Positions 19,035 to 27,030 of a stretch of DNA of 49,305 nucleotides are shown piece by piece. Positions within the stretch are counted from its first letter, which is position 1. Each line of letters begins with the position of its first letter. The stretch spans positions 1-49,305 of IMG/VR virus record IMGVR_UViG_3300030106_000877, one strand, 5' to 3'. The stretch is from a virus. A model generated the notes under the pieces. The model saw only the letters and a program-made list of their open reading frames with translations. It ran no database searches and was not told the origin of the DNA. The position numbers and the translations under genes are program-made.

Positions 19035-19236
19035 GAGCGTTTAATTCATCTTCTATAAACTTGTGTAAGTTCTCAAGCTTAGGCTCAAGTTCTCTTAGAA
19101 TCTTTTTTATAGATACAACATCTTCTTTGTAGAAGACCTTATCTACTTCTTCTTTAGGAAACTTTGAGTACTCACTCATCAAGTTTCCAGATGGATCTAT
19201 AAAGATTTTAAAAGATATAATATTAGCTTCGTTCAT
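19027..19236 (-). CDS. Hypothetical protein, end of leftward arm
   Basis: 69 residues from the ATG at 19236 (a TTG at 19239 directly precedes it). Charged, helical, with FIDPSGNLMSEYSKF. No family recognised. The last gene of the leftward transcript; it overlaps the gene before it by 14 bases and the convergent gene by 8. Confidence 0.45.
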   Translation of the reverse strand: MNEANIISFKIFIDPSGNLMSEYSKFPKEEVDKVFYKEDVVSIKKILRELEPKLENLHKFIEDELNALS

Positions 19237-19426
19237 CAAGTTTTTCTTCTACCACTAGAATCTTTTCTTTTGCAGCAGCTATCTTTTCAATCATAGCATC
19301 CATAGATTTTATAATATCAGGATGTTCTGCAACACCTACAGAGTTGTATAGGTAGTTTTCTAAGTTAGCAGTAGCTGTAGCTATCTCTGCTTCGTAAGTC
19401 ATTTTAAGAGCTACTAAGTAGTCCAT
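19223..19426 (-). CDS. Small helical hypothetical protein
   Basis: 67 residues, nearly all helical (MDYLVALKMTYEAEIATATA, ending VEEKLDERS), coiled-coil-like. SD GAGGAGAA lies in the end of thyX, and the ATG shares a base with the thyX stop, so it is translated with thyX. Function unknown. Confidence 0.5.
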   Translation of the reverse strand: MDYLVALKMTYEAEIATATANLENYLYNSVGVAEHPDIIKSMDAMIEKIAAAKEKILVVEEKLDERS

Positions 19427-20073
19427 CAGTTATTCTCCTCAGTTAAAACTTTCCAAGATATTTTAAAATCTTCTGTCTCAGCTATCTCACTACTAATAAG
19501 CTGAGCAATTTCCTGACACTCTTTCTGGGCATCATCGTGATCTCTAAGTTTTACTATCCTGGCAAAAGCCGCAAGAGATCCTGTCCAAATCCATTCTGTC
19601 ATCATACTCTGAGGCAGAACCATTCTAGCTTGTTCCGGCGCTCCTCCTTTCTCAAGGAGTGTATCATATAACAGTTCTGAAGCTTTTAAAAGCTTTGTGT
19701 AACTAGAAAAAAGAATGTCATCGTATACAATTATATCATCAGATGAGCCTTGTTTCTTGTTCTCTGCTCTCTTCCGCCATACCGGAGGGGTATAGAAAGA
19801 GACATCAGAGTCTACGTATCTTCTACTAACTTCGTTCCAAACCAATCCTACCTGATGCTTGCCTAACTGTCTAGCAATAAACACAGGTGCTGAGATCCTG
19901 AACTGTAGTTGAGCATGTCCGAAAGGAGTCCAGTGTTTGTGTTCAGCCAAGTAAGTTATCAAACCTTCATCAGATTTACGCATCTTTGAAATTTCTTTAT
20001 TAAAAGAAACACGAGCAGCATTAACAACGGTTTTATCGCTGCCCATGAAATCTATTAGTTTAACTCTAAGCAA
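19426..20073 (-). CDS. thyX: FAD-dependent thymidylate synthase ThyX
   Basis: 215 residues. ThyX makes dTMP from dUMP with methylene-tetrahydrofolate and FAD. Diagnostic parts: LIDFMGSDKTVVNAARVSF at the N-terminus, HWTPFGHAQLQFRISAPVF, and WNEVSRRYV in the signature region. The classical RHR-x7-S signature is altered to KHQ with one extra residue before NEVS (GKHQVGLVWNEVS), a variant I recall from other phage ThyX. A TTG at 20071-20073 is taken as start because it keeps the conserved N-terminus; it lies in the overlap with the tiny membrane-protein gene upstream. Forms a dNTP module with the reductase. Confidence 0.95.
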   Translation of the reverse strand: MLRVKLIDFMGSDKTVVNAARVSFNKEISKMRKSDEGLITYLAEHKHWTPFGHAQLQFRISAPVFIARQLGKHQVGLVWNEVSRRYVDSDVSFYTPPVWRKRAENKKQGSSDDIIVYDDILFSSYTKLLKASELLYDTLLEKGGAPEQARMVLPQSMMTEWIWTGSLAAFARIVKLRDHDDAQKECQEIAQLISSEIAETEDFKISWKVLTEENN

Positions 20074-20203
20074 GAATAAATACCATTACACCTAGAATAA
20101 AAAGAAATAAACCAATCAAAGCTAACTGTTCATGTTCTGTAACATATCCCATGTAAAGATCCATGAAAATGTTTTCAACATATTCTACAATTTTCTTAAT
20201 CAT
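20066..20203 (-). CDS. 45-residue membrane protein between nrd and thyX
   Basis: 45 codons. The N-terminal half is amphipathic (MIKKIVEYVENIFMDLYMGY); the C-terminal half is one membrane segment, LALIGLFLFILGVMVFILA. Its ATG overlaps the reductase stop (ATGA) with a good SD, AGGAG, at 20213-20217, and its end overlaps the thyX start. Position and coupling support a real gene. No function known. Confidence 0.65.
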   Translation of the reverse strand: MIKKIVEYVENIFMDLYMGYVTEHEQLALIGLFLFILGVMVFILA

Positions 20204-22074
20204 AGTTCACACACTCCTGATACACAAGCAAGCGTCTGCATACCTTCTGTATTGTCATCATCTTCTTCTAAGTCCCAGTCCATAGCTAAGGGCATTTTAT
20301 CATTTAGTATTTTATAATCTTCAAGGCTTATCTTCTGATAGGGAGCCTGCTTATATACATGCTCTGACTCTGGAAGAAAGCTAATACCGCTAACGCTATC
20401 AAAGTTTTCCCATATCCACTGACATACTGCAAAGAATGAATCATCATTATAGTAACATGTCATTGAAGGTTTATGCTCGCACCAATTGTCTTGATAGATC
20501 TTCCAGAGTTTAAGCTGTTCTAAAGAACTAAGACTATCTACAGTCAGAGAACCTTCAGGAGACTTCTGAGGAAACGAGAATACCCAGTTAGAATTATTCA
20601 TTACGTCTTCTTCATGGGGAAATCCAAAAGAGATCATAGCTGTAGCTAAAGGATCTTTCTTATCTGCACGTACAGTCCTGATATAGTAGTCACTAAACCT
20701 GGGATGGATACCAGAAGCACTGTCAGTTAACTGAGATACAGTACCAGACGGCTTAACGCAAGTTACAGCAGTAGATTGATTAATACCAAGTTCTTTAGCC
20801 ATAATTTTATTAGTTTCTACAGCAATCTCCCGCAACTCAGATAAGAATCTAGCGGTAGCTACTTCTCCTGCACTGCCGTTGGTAATAGGACAATCCATAA
20901 TACCTGTCAGAGAGACCCCAAGCAAAGCCTCCTCTTCAGTATTACGCTTCCAGATGTTACGAAGGTATCTAAAATCTGTCAAGGTAGCCTGTAAAGTTCC
21001 TAGAACTGTAGCACGCTGCACTTTAACCCTTAGAGTCTGCTTCGTATCTGTAGATCTTACTACAACTTCTGAAAGATTGCAGAACTGATACGGCCTGAGA
21101 ATGATTTCAGAGCAAGGATTAGTACCAAACTTGTGATCCGTATCTCTTCTACCATTTCTAGCAGCCACATTCTTAGCTGCCACACGGCTAAAGATACCAC
21201 GCTCTCCTGATTTACTTTCATAGAGACGCTTCATCTCACCTACGTAAGTATCAAAGTCTGGCTTTTCAGAATAAACAGCACTGTTATTAGCCAAGGCTCG
21301 CTGACCGTTAGTCAAATACCACTCACCATTCTTAGCATTAGACATACGGTTGTCTGTGACATTGCTCAAGCTAATCAAAGCAGACCTACGTACTCCTCCT
21401 ACTACAACAATGTCAGCTATCTTACATACAAGATCATGGCATTCAAGAGACGTAAGCTTCCTACCAGCAGCGCCTTTAAATAGATCTACTGTGAAATTGA
21501 ACAAGTCTGCCAAAGGCTCTGGTCCTGAGGCACGACCACCAAAAGTCTTTAGCCTGGCTCCTGCTGGACGTACTCTAGTTAAATCGCACTTAGGTACTTT
21601 TCCAGCGTACAGAAGGCTAATAAGCTCTCTGAATGCAGAGGCCCATCCAATCTTACTATCAGACACAACAATAGTTGATTCTGTTACATGAAAGCTATCA
21701 GCAACTACTGGTAGCTGAGTAACGTAGTCTCTTTCTACGCTAAAGCCGACTCCTGTACCATTTAGGAGGATATACATTAGCTCATCGAAGGAGCGAGGAT
21801 TGTCAATAGGAAGATAAGAACAGTTATATCCTGCTACATTGTCACGATCAAGAGCATCCCCTGCCGTCATCATGCAGCGCATAGAAGGCATAATATCGTG
21901 ACTATGTATAGAAGCATAAAGATCATCCCAATCAATTTCAAACTGATCAGGATTCCTTTCTTTAAAGAAATTAATATATCTTTCTACAGTTTCTTTCCAA
22001 GTTTCTCGACGCTTCTCGTCATCTAAATAACGTGCGTATCTGCTTTTATGGATATAGTGTTGGTATTGATCCAT
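20200..22074 (-). CDS. Adenosylcobalamin-dependent (class II) ribonucleotide reductase
   Basis: 624 residues, monomeric class II type, reducing ribonucleotides with a B12-generated thiyl radical. Key residues by analogy with Lactobacillus leichmannii RTPR: Cys85 (GYNCSYL) and Cys332 (FCNLSEV) as the redox pair, Cys321 as radical site with Asn319 and Glu323 in FGTNPCSEI, spaced 11 from Cys332 as expected; the C-terminal Cys617/Cys622 (CVSGVCEL) is the reductant pair. All are present, so the enzyme looks intact. It is shorter than the 739-residue L. leichmannii enzyme. The phage has no B12 synthesis gene in view, so it would use host cobalamin. Starts by TAATG overlap. Confidence 0.95.
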   Translation of the reverse strand: MDQYQHYIHKSRYARYLDDEKRRETWKETVERYINFFKERNPDQFEIDWDDLYASIHSHDIMPSMRCMMTAGDALDRDNVAGYNCSYLPIDNPRSFDELMYILLNGTGVGFSVERDYVTQLPVVADSFHVTESTIVVSDSKIGWASAFRELISLLYAGKVPKCDLTRVRPAGARLKTFGGRASGPEPLADLFNFTVDLFKGAAGRKLTSLECHDLVCKIADIVVVGGVRRSALISLSNVTDNRMSNAKNGEWYLTNGQRALANNSAVYSEKPDFDTYVGEMKRLYESKSGERGIFSRVAAKNVAARNGRRDTDHKFGTNPCSEIILRPYQFCNLSEVVVRSTDTKQTLRVKVQRATVLGTLQATLTDFRYLRNIWKRNTEEEALLGVSLTGIMDCPITNGSAGEVATARFLSELREIAVETNKIMAKELGINQSTAVTCVKPSGTVSQLTDSASGIHPRFSDYYIRTVRADKKDPLATAMISFGFPHEEDVMNNSNWVFSFPQKSPEGSLTVDSLSSLEQLKLWKIYQDNWCEHKPSMTCYYNDDSFFAVCQWIWENFDSVSGISFLPESEHVYKQAPYQKISLEDYKILNDKMPLAMDWDLEEDDDNTEGMQTLACVSGVCEL

Positions 22075-22232
22075 TAGTCTGCATCCTTCATATCTTCTTG
22101 AGCCTCTAATTCTTGAATTTGTTGAGTCTTTAAACGCTTAAAATTTTTCTGAGCTTTTAAAGGTTTACCCTTAAACTGCTTACGATTGTATCGTTCTCGG
22201 CGCTCCTCTTTACGATCTAATTTCTTCTTCAC
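22074..22232 (-). CDS. 52-residue basic protein upstream of nrd
   Basis: GTG start at 22232, stop TAA at 22074-22076 overlapping the reductase ATG. Very basic N-terminal half (KKKLDRKEERRERYNRKQFK), helical C-terminus (QQIQELEAQEDMKDAD). It overlaps the end of the DUF3310 gene by 23 bases. The coupled layout supports translation; nucleic-acid binding is possible from charge alone. Confidence 0.55.
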   Translation of the reverse strand: MKKKLDRKEERRERYNRKQFKGKPLKAQKNFKRLKTQQIQELEAQEDMKDAD

Positions 22233-22515
22233 TGTAAAGCTCCAATAACTTTTTTTCGTACCACTCAGCCTTATTTAAATCCTCTACGCCATTTTTATAT
22301 GGATACCTCCAACGGTACTTCAGAGAGTTCCCGCGAAGGTATCCAATATACTCTTCTTTAGAAAGCATTGCTTTGATACCGTCAATACATTCTATATCAC
22401 CCTTATTATAGTGGGGAGGCTTGTTAACCATATCATAATTATGATGTAAGGGGGCTTTACCGTAATCGTTTTTTAATGAATCCCATTCTCCAGGTTTAAT
22501 ATTATTAATGCTCAT
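22210..22515 (-). CDS. DUF3310 protein (T7 gp1.7-related)
   Basis: 101 residues. The C-terminal two thirds, from VNKPPHYNKGDIECIDGIKA through RGNSLKYRWRYPYKNG and NKAEWYEKKL, is the DUF3310 pattern also found in T7 gp1.7, which has been described as a nucleotide kinase. The N-terminal 30 residues are unrelated linker. This version is short, so kinase activity is uncertain. ATGA overlap with the endonuclease I gene upstream places it in the nucleotide/recombination block. Confidence 0.8.
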   Translation of the reverse strand: MSINNIKPGEWDSLKNDYGKAPLHHNYDMVNKPPHYNKGDIECIDGIKAMLSKEEYIGYLRGNSLKYRWRYPYKNGVEDLNKAEWYEKKLLELYSEEEIRS

Positions 22516-22937
22516 TCCATCTCCAAATTTATTTTATCATTACGTTTCTTGAAATCTTCTGTCTCTCTGGCAGAGCAATCTATCCACTTGGTAGGCATAG
22601 ATTCTTCACTATACCACCTAAAACCATTAGCTCCTGCCCACTCAGCGTGAGATCTCTTTGTACCATCTTTCCTAACTTTAGATCCCGGCATAGGTGCAGA
22701 AGGATTAGCAAACAAAAACACAAGTTCAGTATTCTTAGGAAGATTCTTCTTAACCCAAATGTATTTAGTGTACTCAGCATGATCCCAGAATCTGCCTTTA
22801 GATTCAAGTAAGATTGTTTTCCTACCAATCTTTCTAACAAAGTCTGGCTCGTAGGTATGCTCTATAACATACGATATTTTATTTACGTGATGATCCCAAT
22901 CTTTTAGTATTGACTCATGTAGAATAGCTTCCCACAT
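22512..22937 (-). CDS. Endonuclease I (T7 gp3-like Holliday junction resolvase)
   Basis: 141 residues from the first ATG. PD-(D/E)xK nuclease matching T7 gp3: Asp32 in YEPDF, Glu45 and Lys47 in LESKG, Glu3 in WEAIL as the equivalent of T7 Glu20, and HAEWAGANGFRW near the end. It resolves branched DNA before packaging and degrades host DNA in T7. No SD precedes ATG 22937; a strong one lies 75 bases further up before an ATC codon (see next entry), so the protein is probably 166 residues long. Confidence 0.88.
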   Translation of the reverse strand: MWEAILHESILKDWDHHVNKISYVIEHTYEPDFVRKIGRKTILLESKGRFWDHAEYTKYIWVKKNLPKNTELVFLFANPSAPMPGSKVRKDGTKRSHAEWAGANGFRWYSEESMPTKWIDCSARETEDFKKRNDKINLEME

Positions 22938-23012
22938 AGAATCATATGTAGTATTAAATCTTTTAGGACGCTTCTTTCTAGCTTTTCTTAATGTAGTTTT
23001 TCTTGTAGCGAT
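22938..23012 (-). other. Probable N-terminal extension of endonuclease I with ATC start
   Basis: Reading upstream in frame adds 25 codons, starting at an ATC (23010-23012) placed 5 bases after a perfect AGGAGG (23018-23023). The added residues are basic (ATRKTTLRKARKKRPKRFNT) and lead into YDS before the catalytic Glu, as in related enzymes. No ATG, GTG or TTG is available in frame between. Either ATC is used as start or the base is a variant of ATG. Confidence 0.55.
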
Positions 23013-23146
23013 GTCAGCCTCCTATCTAAAAATTCTTTAAGAATAATAAGATCATCATAATCTAGTTCTGTGTTCAGAATCATTATCTTATTAGCAAGCA
23101 TCACTATAAAATGATCTACTGTCATTGAACTAGCATCTTCAGGCAT
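22988..23146 (-). CDS. 52-residue hypothetical protein
   Basis: ATG at 23144-23146 inside the end of the upstream gene (ATGCCTGA overlap), stop at 22988. A hydrophobic-amphipathic helix (DHFIVMLANKIMILNTEL) is followed by an acidic-basic helix ending DRRLTSLQEKLH. Its last 25 bases overlap the extended start of endonuclease I, suggesting coupling. Family unknown. Confidence 0.6.
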   Translation of the reverse strand: MPEDASSMTVDHFIVMLANKIMILNTELDYDDLIILKEFLDRRLTSLQEKLH

Positions 23147-23411
23147 TTAGATCTTCCAACGTAAAAGATTTTATATCCACTGAAGGATTATTTTTAATAA
23201 TAGATTTTAATTTCTTTTTAATCCATCTAGGAGAATTAGGAGAAAGTCTTAGAGTTCCTTCTACAAGAGCATGGTATTCTTCAGGAACAAGATCACGATA
23301 GTCAGCATCATCAACCTTTAAAGCTTCTTCTTCAGGTAACAGAGTCTTGACCCACTCTTTAAAAAGAAATTCAGAGTGTCTGTTAATTTCTTTTAGTTTC
23401 TTATTGTTCAA
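23139..23411 (-). CDS. Hypothetical protein downstream of exonuclease
   Basis: 90 residues from a TTG at 23411 that overlaps the exonuclease TGA (TTGA). Charged, helical, with two basic patches (NNKKLKEINR and RWIKKKLKSIIK). No family recognised. Tight coupling to the exonuclease suggests a shared task in DNA processing. Confidence 0.5.
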   Translation of the reverse strand: MNNKKLKEINRHSEFLFKEWVKTLLPEEEALKVDDADYRDLVPEEYHALVEGTLRLSPNSPRWIKKKLKSIIKNNPSVDIKSFTLEDLNA

Positions 23412-24250
23412 AGTCTAGGCACCTGGGGTTCCTTAACAATTCTTGTAAAGTATTTAATTCCTGAAGCATACTTATAAGCAATAAGACCGTTACCGTGATT
23501 AGCATCAGACCAGCAGTCATACTTATAAGGACAGTAACTACAACTGGTTCCAAGACGCCTGTTACCACTCTTACCTTCAGGTACGTCAGGATAACATCTA
23601 GGAGGAAGCTCATCAACCTTTAAGTAATCTTTTATGCTAGAAATTCTAGCAGTTATATTAGGTTTACTAAATGGTCCTGGCCTATACAAAGTAAGCTCTC
23701 CTGACTCTTTGTTTATAGCCAAGAAGCCACCATCAGAAGTTCCTTCAGCAGCCTCGTACCCAGCTAACTGTGCCATGTATCCGAAAGGATCATCATTTTG
23801 TAACGTACCTTCTCTGAACTTTTTGAAGGCAAAGTTACTTGCAGTTTTAATATCGACTACTTCTCCATCAATCTTACAATCAATATGTCCGATGATACCA
23901 TCTACAGAAACTTCTTTCTGCTGATCAGTTATAGAGTGTCCAGAAAGTTTTACAAGAAGTACTACAAGTTCTTCTAAGACGTGCCCGTATAGAAATTTAA
24001 TAAGTGTAGGAGCAGAGAAAGTTTTCTTATCTTCACTCCTAGACTCAAACCATAATTGTCTAGCTGGCCTTCCTATGTTACTCATTCTAAGACCAGAAGT
24101 TTGTTTGTGGGGAGAAGACCAAGACCTAACAGCATCCTTGATCTTTTCCCCAAACTCTTCTATGACATCATCAGATAAATTTAGATCCTCACCTATCTCT
24201 AGTGGTGATAGTGCAGAATAAATGTCATCTATTAATGTACTAAGATCCAT
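23408..24250 (-). CDS. Cas4/RecB-like PD-(D/E)xK exonuclease with Fe-S-type cysteines
   Basis: 280 residues. Nuclease core: His90 in YGHVLEE, Asp124 in GHIDCK, Asp133 and Lys135 in VVDIKTAS, and Gln161 in QLAGY, the order seen in Cas4, AddB and lambda-type exonucleases. The C-terminus has Cys237-x2-Cys240-x5-Cys246 (SCSYCPYKYDCW) plus Cys219, matching the CxxCx5C half of the 4Fe-4S site in Cas4/AddB. The usual fourth Cys near the N-terminus is absent (RPARQLWF), so Cys219 may take its place. Probably the phage exonuclease for recombination and host DNA breakdown, the T7 gp6 role. No CRISPR genes are nearby. Confidence 0.85.
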   Translation of the reverse strand: MDLSTLIDDIYSALSPLEIGEDLNLSDDVIEEFGEKIKDAVRSWSSPHKQTSGLRMSNIGRPARQLWFESRSEDKKTFSAPTLIKFLYGHVLEELVVLLVKLSGHSITDQQKEVSVDGIIGHIDCKIDGEVVDIKTASNFAFKKFREGTLQNDDPFGYMAQLAGYEAAEGTSDGGFLAINKESGELTLYRPGPFSKPNITARISSIKDYLKVDELPPRCYPDVPEGKSGNRRLGTSCSYCPYKYDCWSDANHGNGLIAYKYASGIKYFTRIVKEPQVPRL

Positions 24251-24650
24251 TATTTTTTAGTTCACTATAAAAATCTGCAACCTTTCTAATCTGTTCTGGA
24301 GTTGCTTGATTCTTAATAGAGTTAGCCATCATACAAACAACAATAACATTATCTGATTCGTATCCTCTACTATTATCAATTCTATCAAGAGAGGGAGAGT
24401 TCTTCCAACTATCTCTACCTACTTCAAACTTAATGTTTAGAATAGGACAATGCGTACCAAGTTTAATATCGTCTAATGTAAGATCAAAAAAGATATTACG
24501 ACGGCGTGCCCTATCCTTAGCATGTCTCAGCATAGTTAAGCGATAATCTCTACTCTGAGGATTCTTCTCAATAAGCTCATACCTTGTTTTTCTATCCAAA
24601 CCTTTACAAAGGCTGGGGGATTCATCTGGTTGAATGTTTACGAGTTTCAT
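24240..24650 (-). CDS. HNH/endonuclease VII-like protein
   Basis: 136 residues. The C-terminal part has HCPILNIKFEV, then SPSLDRIDNSRGYESDNVIV and MMANSIKNQAT, typical of small phage His-Me-finger nucleases related to endonuclease VII. Basic N-terminal half (RHAKDRARRRNIFFDL). Could nick or cut phage or host DNA, or be a free-standing homing nuclease; the tight 11-base overlap with the exonuclease gene argues for a resident replication gene. SD GGGAGGAAAA precedes the ATG. Confidence 0.7.
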   Translation of the reverse strand: MKLVNIQPDESPSLCKGLDRKTRYELIEKNPQSRDYRLTMLRHAKDRARRRNIFFDLTLDDIKLGTHCPILNIKFEVGRDSWKNSPSLDRIDNSRGYESDNVIVVCMMANSIKNQATPEQIRKVADFYSELKNNGS

Positions 24651-24955
24651 TTTTCCTCCCTATTATTTAAAAACCTAGAGCAAAAATCTTCTATGTTTTT
24701 AGAACGGTAATGTTTTTTGAAATGCATTCCATATGAAGACCATCTACCTGTAGTGTAATAATAAGAATATTTTTTACCGCTATTGCTATATACCCAGAGC
24801 ATTTGTGCGCCAGCCTTAACTTCATACTCAATATTATTAGAATCTAAATATTCAGACACATCTTCTAATGTTTGATTAGTAGAATGTTTAAATATAGTTT
24901 CTCCTTTAGAGTTTATCCTGTCAAACTTCCAGCTATATTCTGTTTTAGATTCCAT
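24647..24955 (-). CDS. Conserved phage protein, unknown
   Basis: 102 residues with aromatic-rich YSYYYTTGRWSSYGMHFKKH, then SKNIEDFCSRFL. I have seen this YYYTTGRW...SKxIEDF pattern in replication regions of T7-like phages, without function. It is coupled to both neighbours by short overlaps. Confidence 0.55.
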   Translation of the reverse strand: MESKTEYSWKFDRINSKGETIFKHSTNQTLEDVSEYLDSNNIEYEVKAGAQMLWVYSNSGKKYSYYYTTGRWSSYGMHFKKHYRSKNIEDFCSRFLNNREEK

Positions 24956-25307
24956 TTGTATCTGACTCTTTTTTCCAAGGATATTCTAATTCTGAAGTTA
25001 TTTCTGAAATAACATCTTTATGATAATAAAGTTCTTCATCATGTACAGACAACCAAACTCCTGTTTCATTTTCAGTGTTATAGCCGAGTTCAAACTTATT
25101 GTGAAAGAAAGCAATATCTACTTTATCTGGATCAGCATGTATCCAAAGTGTTCTTTTCTTAGGATTAAAAATTTTTTTACGTGGTTCATACTGAATATCT
25201 AAACCGTCATCAAATGTAGCATAGAATCCCCCATACTCATCCGGCTCACAGGATATACTTTTTAAGTATACATCATCAGTGGGTTTCAGCCCAATTGTCT
25301 CCGACAT
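24945..25307 (-). CDS. Hypothetical acidic protein downstream of DNA polymerase
   Basis: 120 residues from ATG 25307, chosen because GGAG lies 6-7 bases before it; the ATG at 25319 has no SD. The start lies inside the polymerase gene's end (32-base overlap). Asp/Glu-rich, beta-like, with TLWIHADPDKVDIAFFHNKF. No family recognised. Confidence 0.55.
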   Translation of the reverse strand: MSETIGLKPTDDVYLKSISCEPDEYGGFYATFDDGLDIQYEPRKKIFNPKKRTLWIHADPDKVDIAFFHNKFELGYNTENETGVWLSVHDEELYYHKDVISEITSELEYPWKKESDTNGI

Positions 25308-27030
25308 TATACTCTCCATCTAGTGGACATTTAAGTTCTAAAACTTCTCCAGCATCTATAATTGCTTCAACACCTAGCTCACCAACCAAGTCAGCAAAGT
25401 CCTCATGTACTTCTACCTGCCACTCATCGTGAACATTAGCTACTATCCTGGCTTTTAAATTGCTGATACTCTCCTCAAAGAGTAAAAGAGCTTGCTTCAT
25501 AACTATAGCTCCAGCACCTTGTAGAAGCGTATTAAGTGCTGAATGCTCAGACCTGACAAATATCTTACGGCCATCTAAACCTTTAAGGAATCCTTTTTCA
25601 GACGCTGTTGATACTCTTCTCTTAAGATCCCTAAATGATGGTAGATTATCGAAGAATGATTGTCTAAGTCCCGCACCATCTTTTGCACTTCCTCCAACCA
25701 CGGTCCCAAGCTTCTCATCTCCTGCTCCGTATAGGAGGGCATAGATGAAAGTCTTAGCCTGATTTCTTGATTCAAGTCCTGCAAGTTTTTGATTAGCGGT
25801 GTGTATGTCTCCGTTAATAATTTCATTTGTGTACTCCTCATCGTTCATGTAATGAGCAAGCATTCTAAGTTCAAGCTGACTGGCATCAATACCTACCAAC
25901 TTATATCCGGTAGGTACTGTCCAACACTCTCTACACTCCTTACCATAAGGTGAAGCCAGATTAGGAACCTGTGCCATGTTAGGGTCTCTATGGGTCATCC
26001 GTCCTGTAATGGTTCCGTTAGGTACAACAAAACCATGTACACGATTATCATCACCAAGAACCTTCAGCCAAGATTTAATCTGAGCTTCACGTTTTTGATA
26101 CATCAAGAAGTCTTTAATCAGATCTGCTTGAGGAATGTTCTCAATTTGAGAGAGGGTCTTTTCATTTACTACAGGTCTACCGTTCTCCGTAAACTGCTTA
26201 GGCTTCCAACCAAACTCCTGTAGATATTCACCTACCTGTTTACGTGATGCTATATTAAAAGGAACCATAGTCTTTCTGGTTAAGCTGAATAGTCCCGGCA
26301 TCTGTACAAACTTCTCGTACTCATCAGGAGTTAGTCTAACACCTTTACCTTTAGGATTATCCCAGCTACCAGTCTTAGCTAAGCTACCTGATTTATTATC
26401 TTTACGATAAATATACCTCTCATCAATCTTAGGTTTAAAGACTTTCTCAACCTCTTGCTGAGTTGCCGACATCTTCTCACGCATCAACGCCAGTAACATC
26501 TCTGCTTTAAACTCATCGAAGTAAAACCCGTAAGCTTCCTGATCTTTCAGGATGCGTGCAGATTCATTCTCAATTTCAATAGACTTAGGATCAAACCCAG
26601 CACTCTCCTTTCTGAGAGCATGGTACACCTTAACATTTAAATCTACATCCCGCTTACAATACTCCATCATCTCTTTAGAGTACCGTTCAAACTGATCAAA
26701 CTCTATCTTAGCTAGGCCAAGACGTTGACCCCACATACCTAGACTATGACCACCTTCCCTTACAGGATTGAACAATCTCGAAAGAACAAGAGTATCTATA
26801 ATTCTCTGAGAACCTAGTTTAAATGATGTAAGTTTCTCCAAGACAGGAATGTCAAAGCCAATTATATTATGACCTGCCAACACTTCTGCCTTGGATAGCA
26901 GCTTAACACCATCTTCTATTTCATTTGGTGAATACTCCCATACTTGATTTGTATCAACATCTTGAATTACTAGACACCATATTACAGAAGCATCTAGACC
27001 ATCTGTTTCAATGTCAAATAAAAGTTTCAT
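25276..27030 (-). CDS. Family A DNA polymerase with 3'-5' exonuclease (T7 gp5-like)
   Basis: 584 residues, replicative polymerase. Exonuclease residues: Asp6 and Glu8 (FDIETDG), Asp60 (GHNIIGFD), and Tyr124 with Asp128 (YCKRDVD). Polymerase motif A has Asp382 (IDASQLELRM), motif B has Lys426 and Tyr434 (RNQAKTFIYALLYG), and motif C has His534, Asp535 and Glu536 (VHDEW). The position equal to Pol I 762 is Tyr430, the variant linked in marine phages with fast lytic replication. It is shorter than T7 gp5 (704), so the thioredoxin-binding insert may be reduced or missing. ATGA overlap with the helicase gene. Confidence 0.96.
   Translation of the reverse strand: MKLLFDIETDGLDASVIWCLVIQDVDTNQVWEYSPNEIEDGVKLLSKAEVLAGHNIIGFDIPVLEKLTSFKLGSQRIIDTLVLSRLFNPVREGGHSLGMWGQRLGLAKIEFDQFERYSKEMMEYCKRDVDLNVKVYHALRKESAGFDPKSIEIENESARILKDQEAYGFYFDEFKAEMLLALMREKMSATQQEVEKVFKPKIDERYIYRKDNKSGSLAKTGSWDNPKGKGVRLTPDEYEKFVQMPGLFSLTRKTMVPFNIASRKQVGEYLQEFGWKPKQFTENGRPVVNEKTLSQIENIPQADLIKDFLMYQKREAQIKSWLKVLGDDNRVHGFVVPNGTITGRMTHRDPNMAQVPNLASPYGKECRECWTVPTGYKLVGIDASQLELRMLAHYMNDEEYTNEIINGDIHTANQKLAGLESRNQAKTFIYALLYGAGDEKLGTVVGGSAKDGAGLRQSFFDNLPSFRDLKRRVSTASEKGFLKGLDGRKIFVRSEHSALNTLLQGAGAIVMKQALLLFEESISNLKARIVANVHDEWQVEVHEDFADLVGELGVEAIIDAGEVLELKCPLDGEYNVGDNWAETH

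Noticed and set aside
23408-24250. CRISPR-associated Cas4
   Set aside because: No repeat array or cas1/cas2 in the window; the context is phage recombination, so it is a Cas4-like phage exonuclease.
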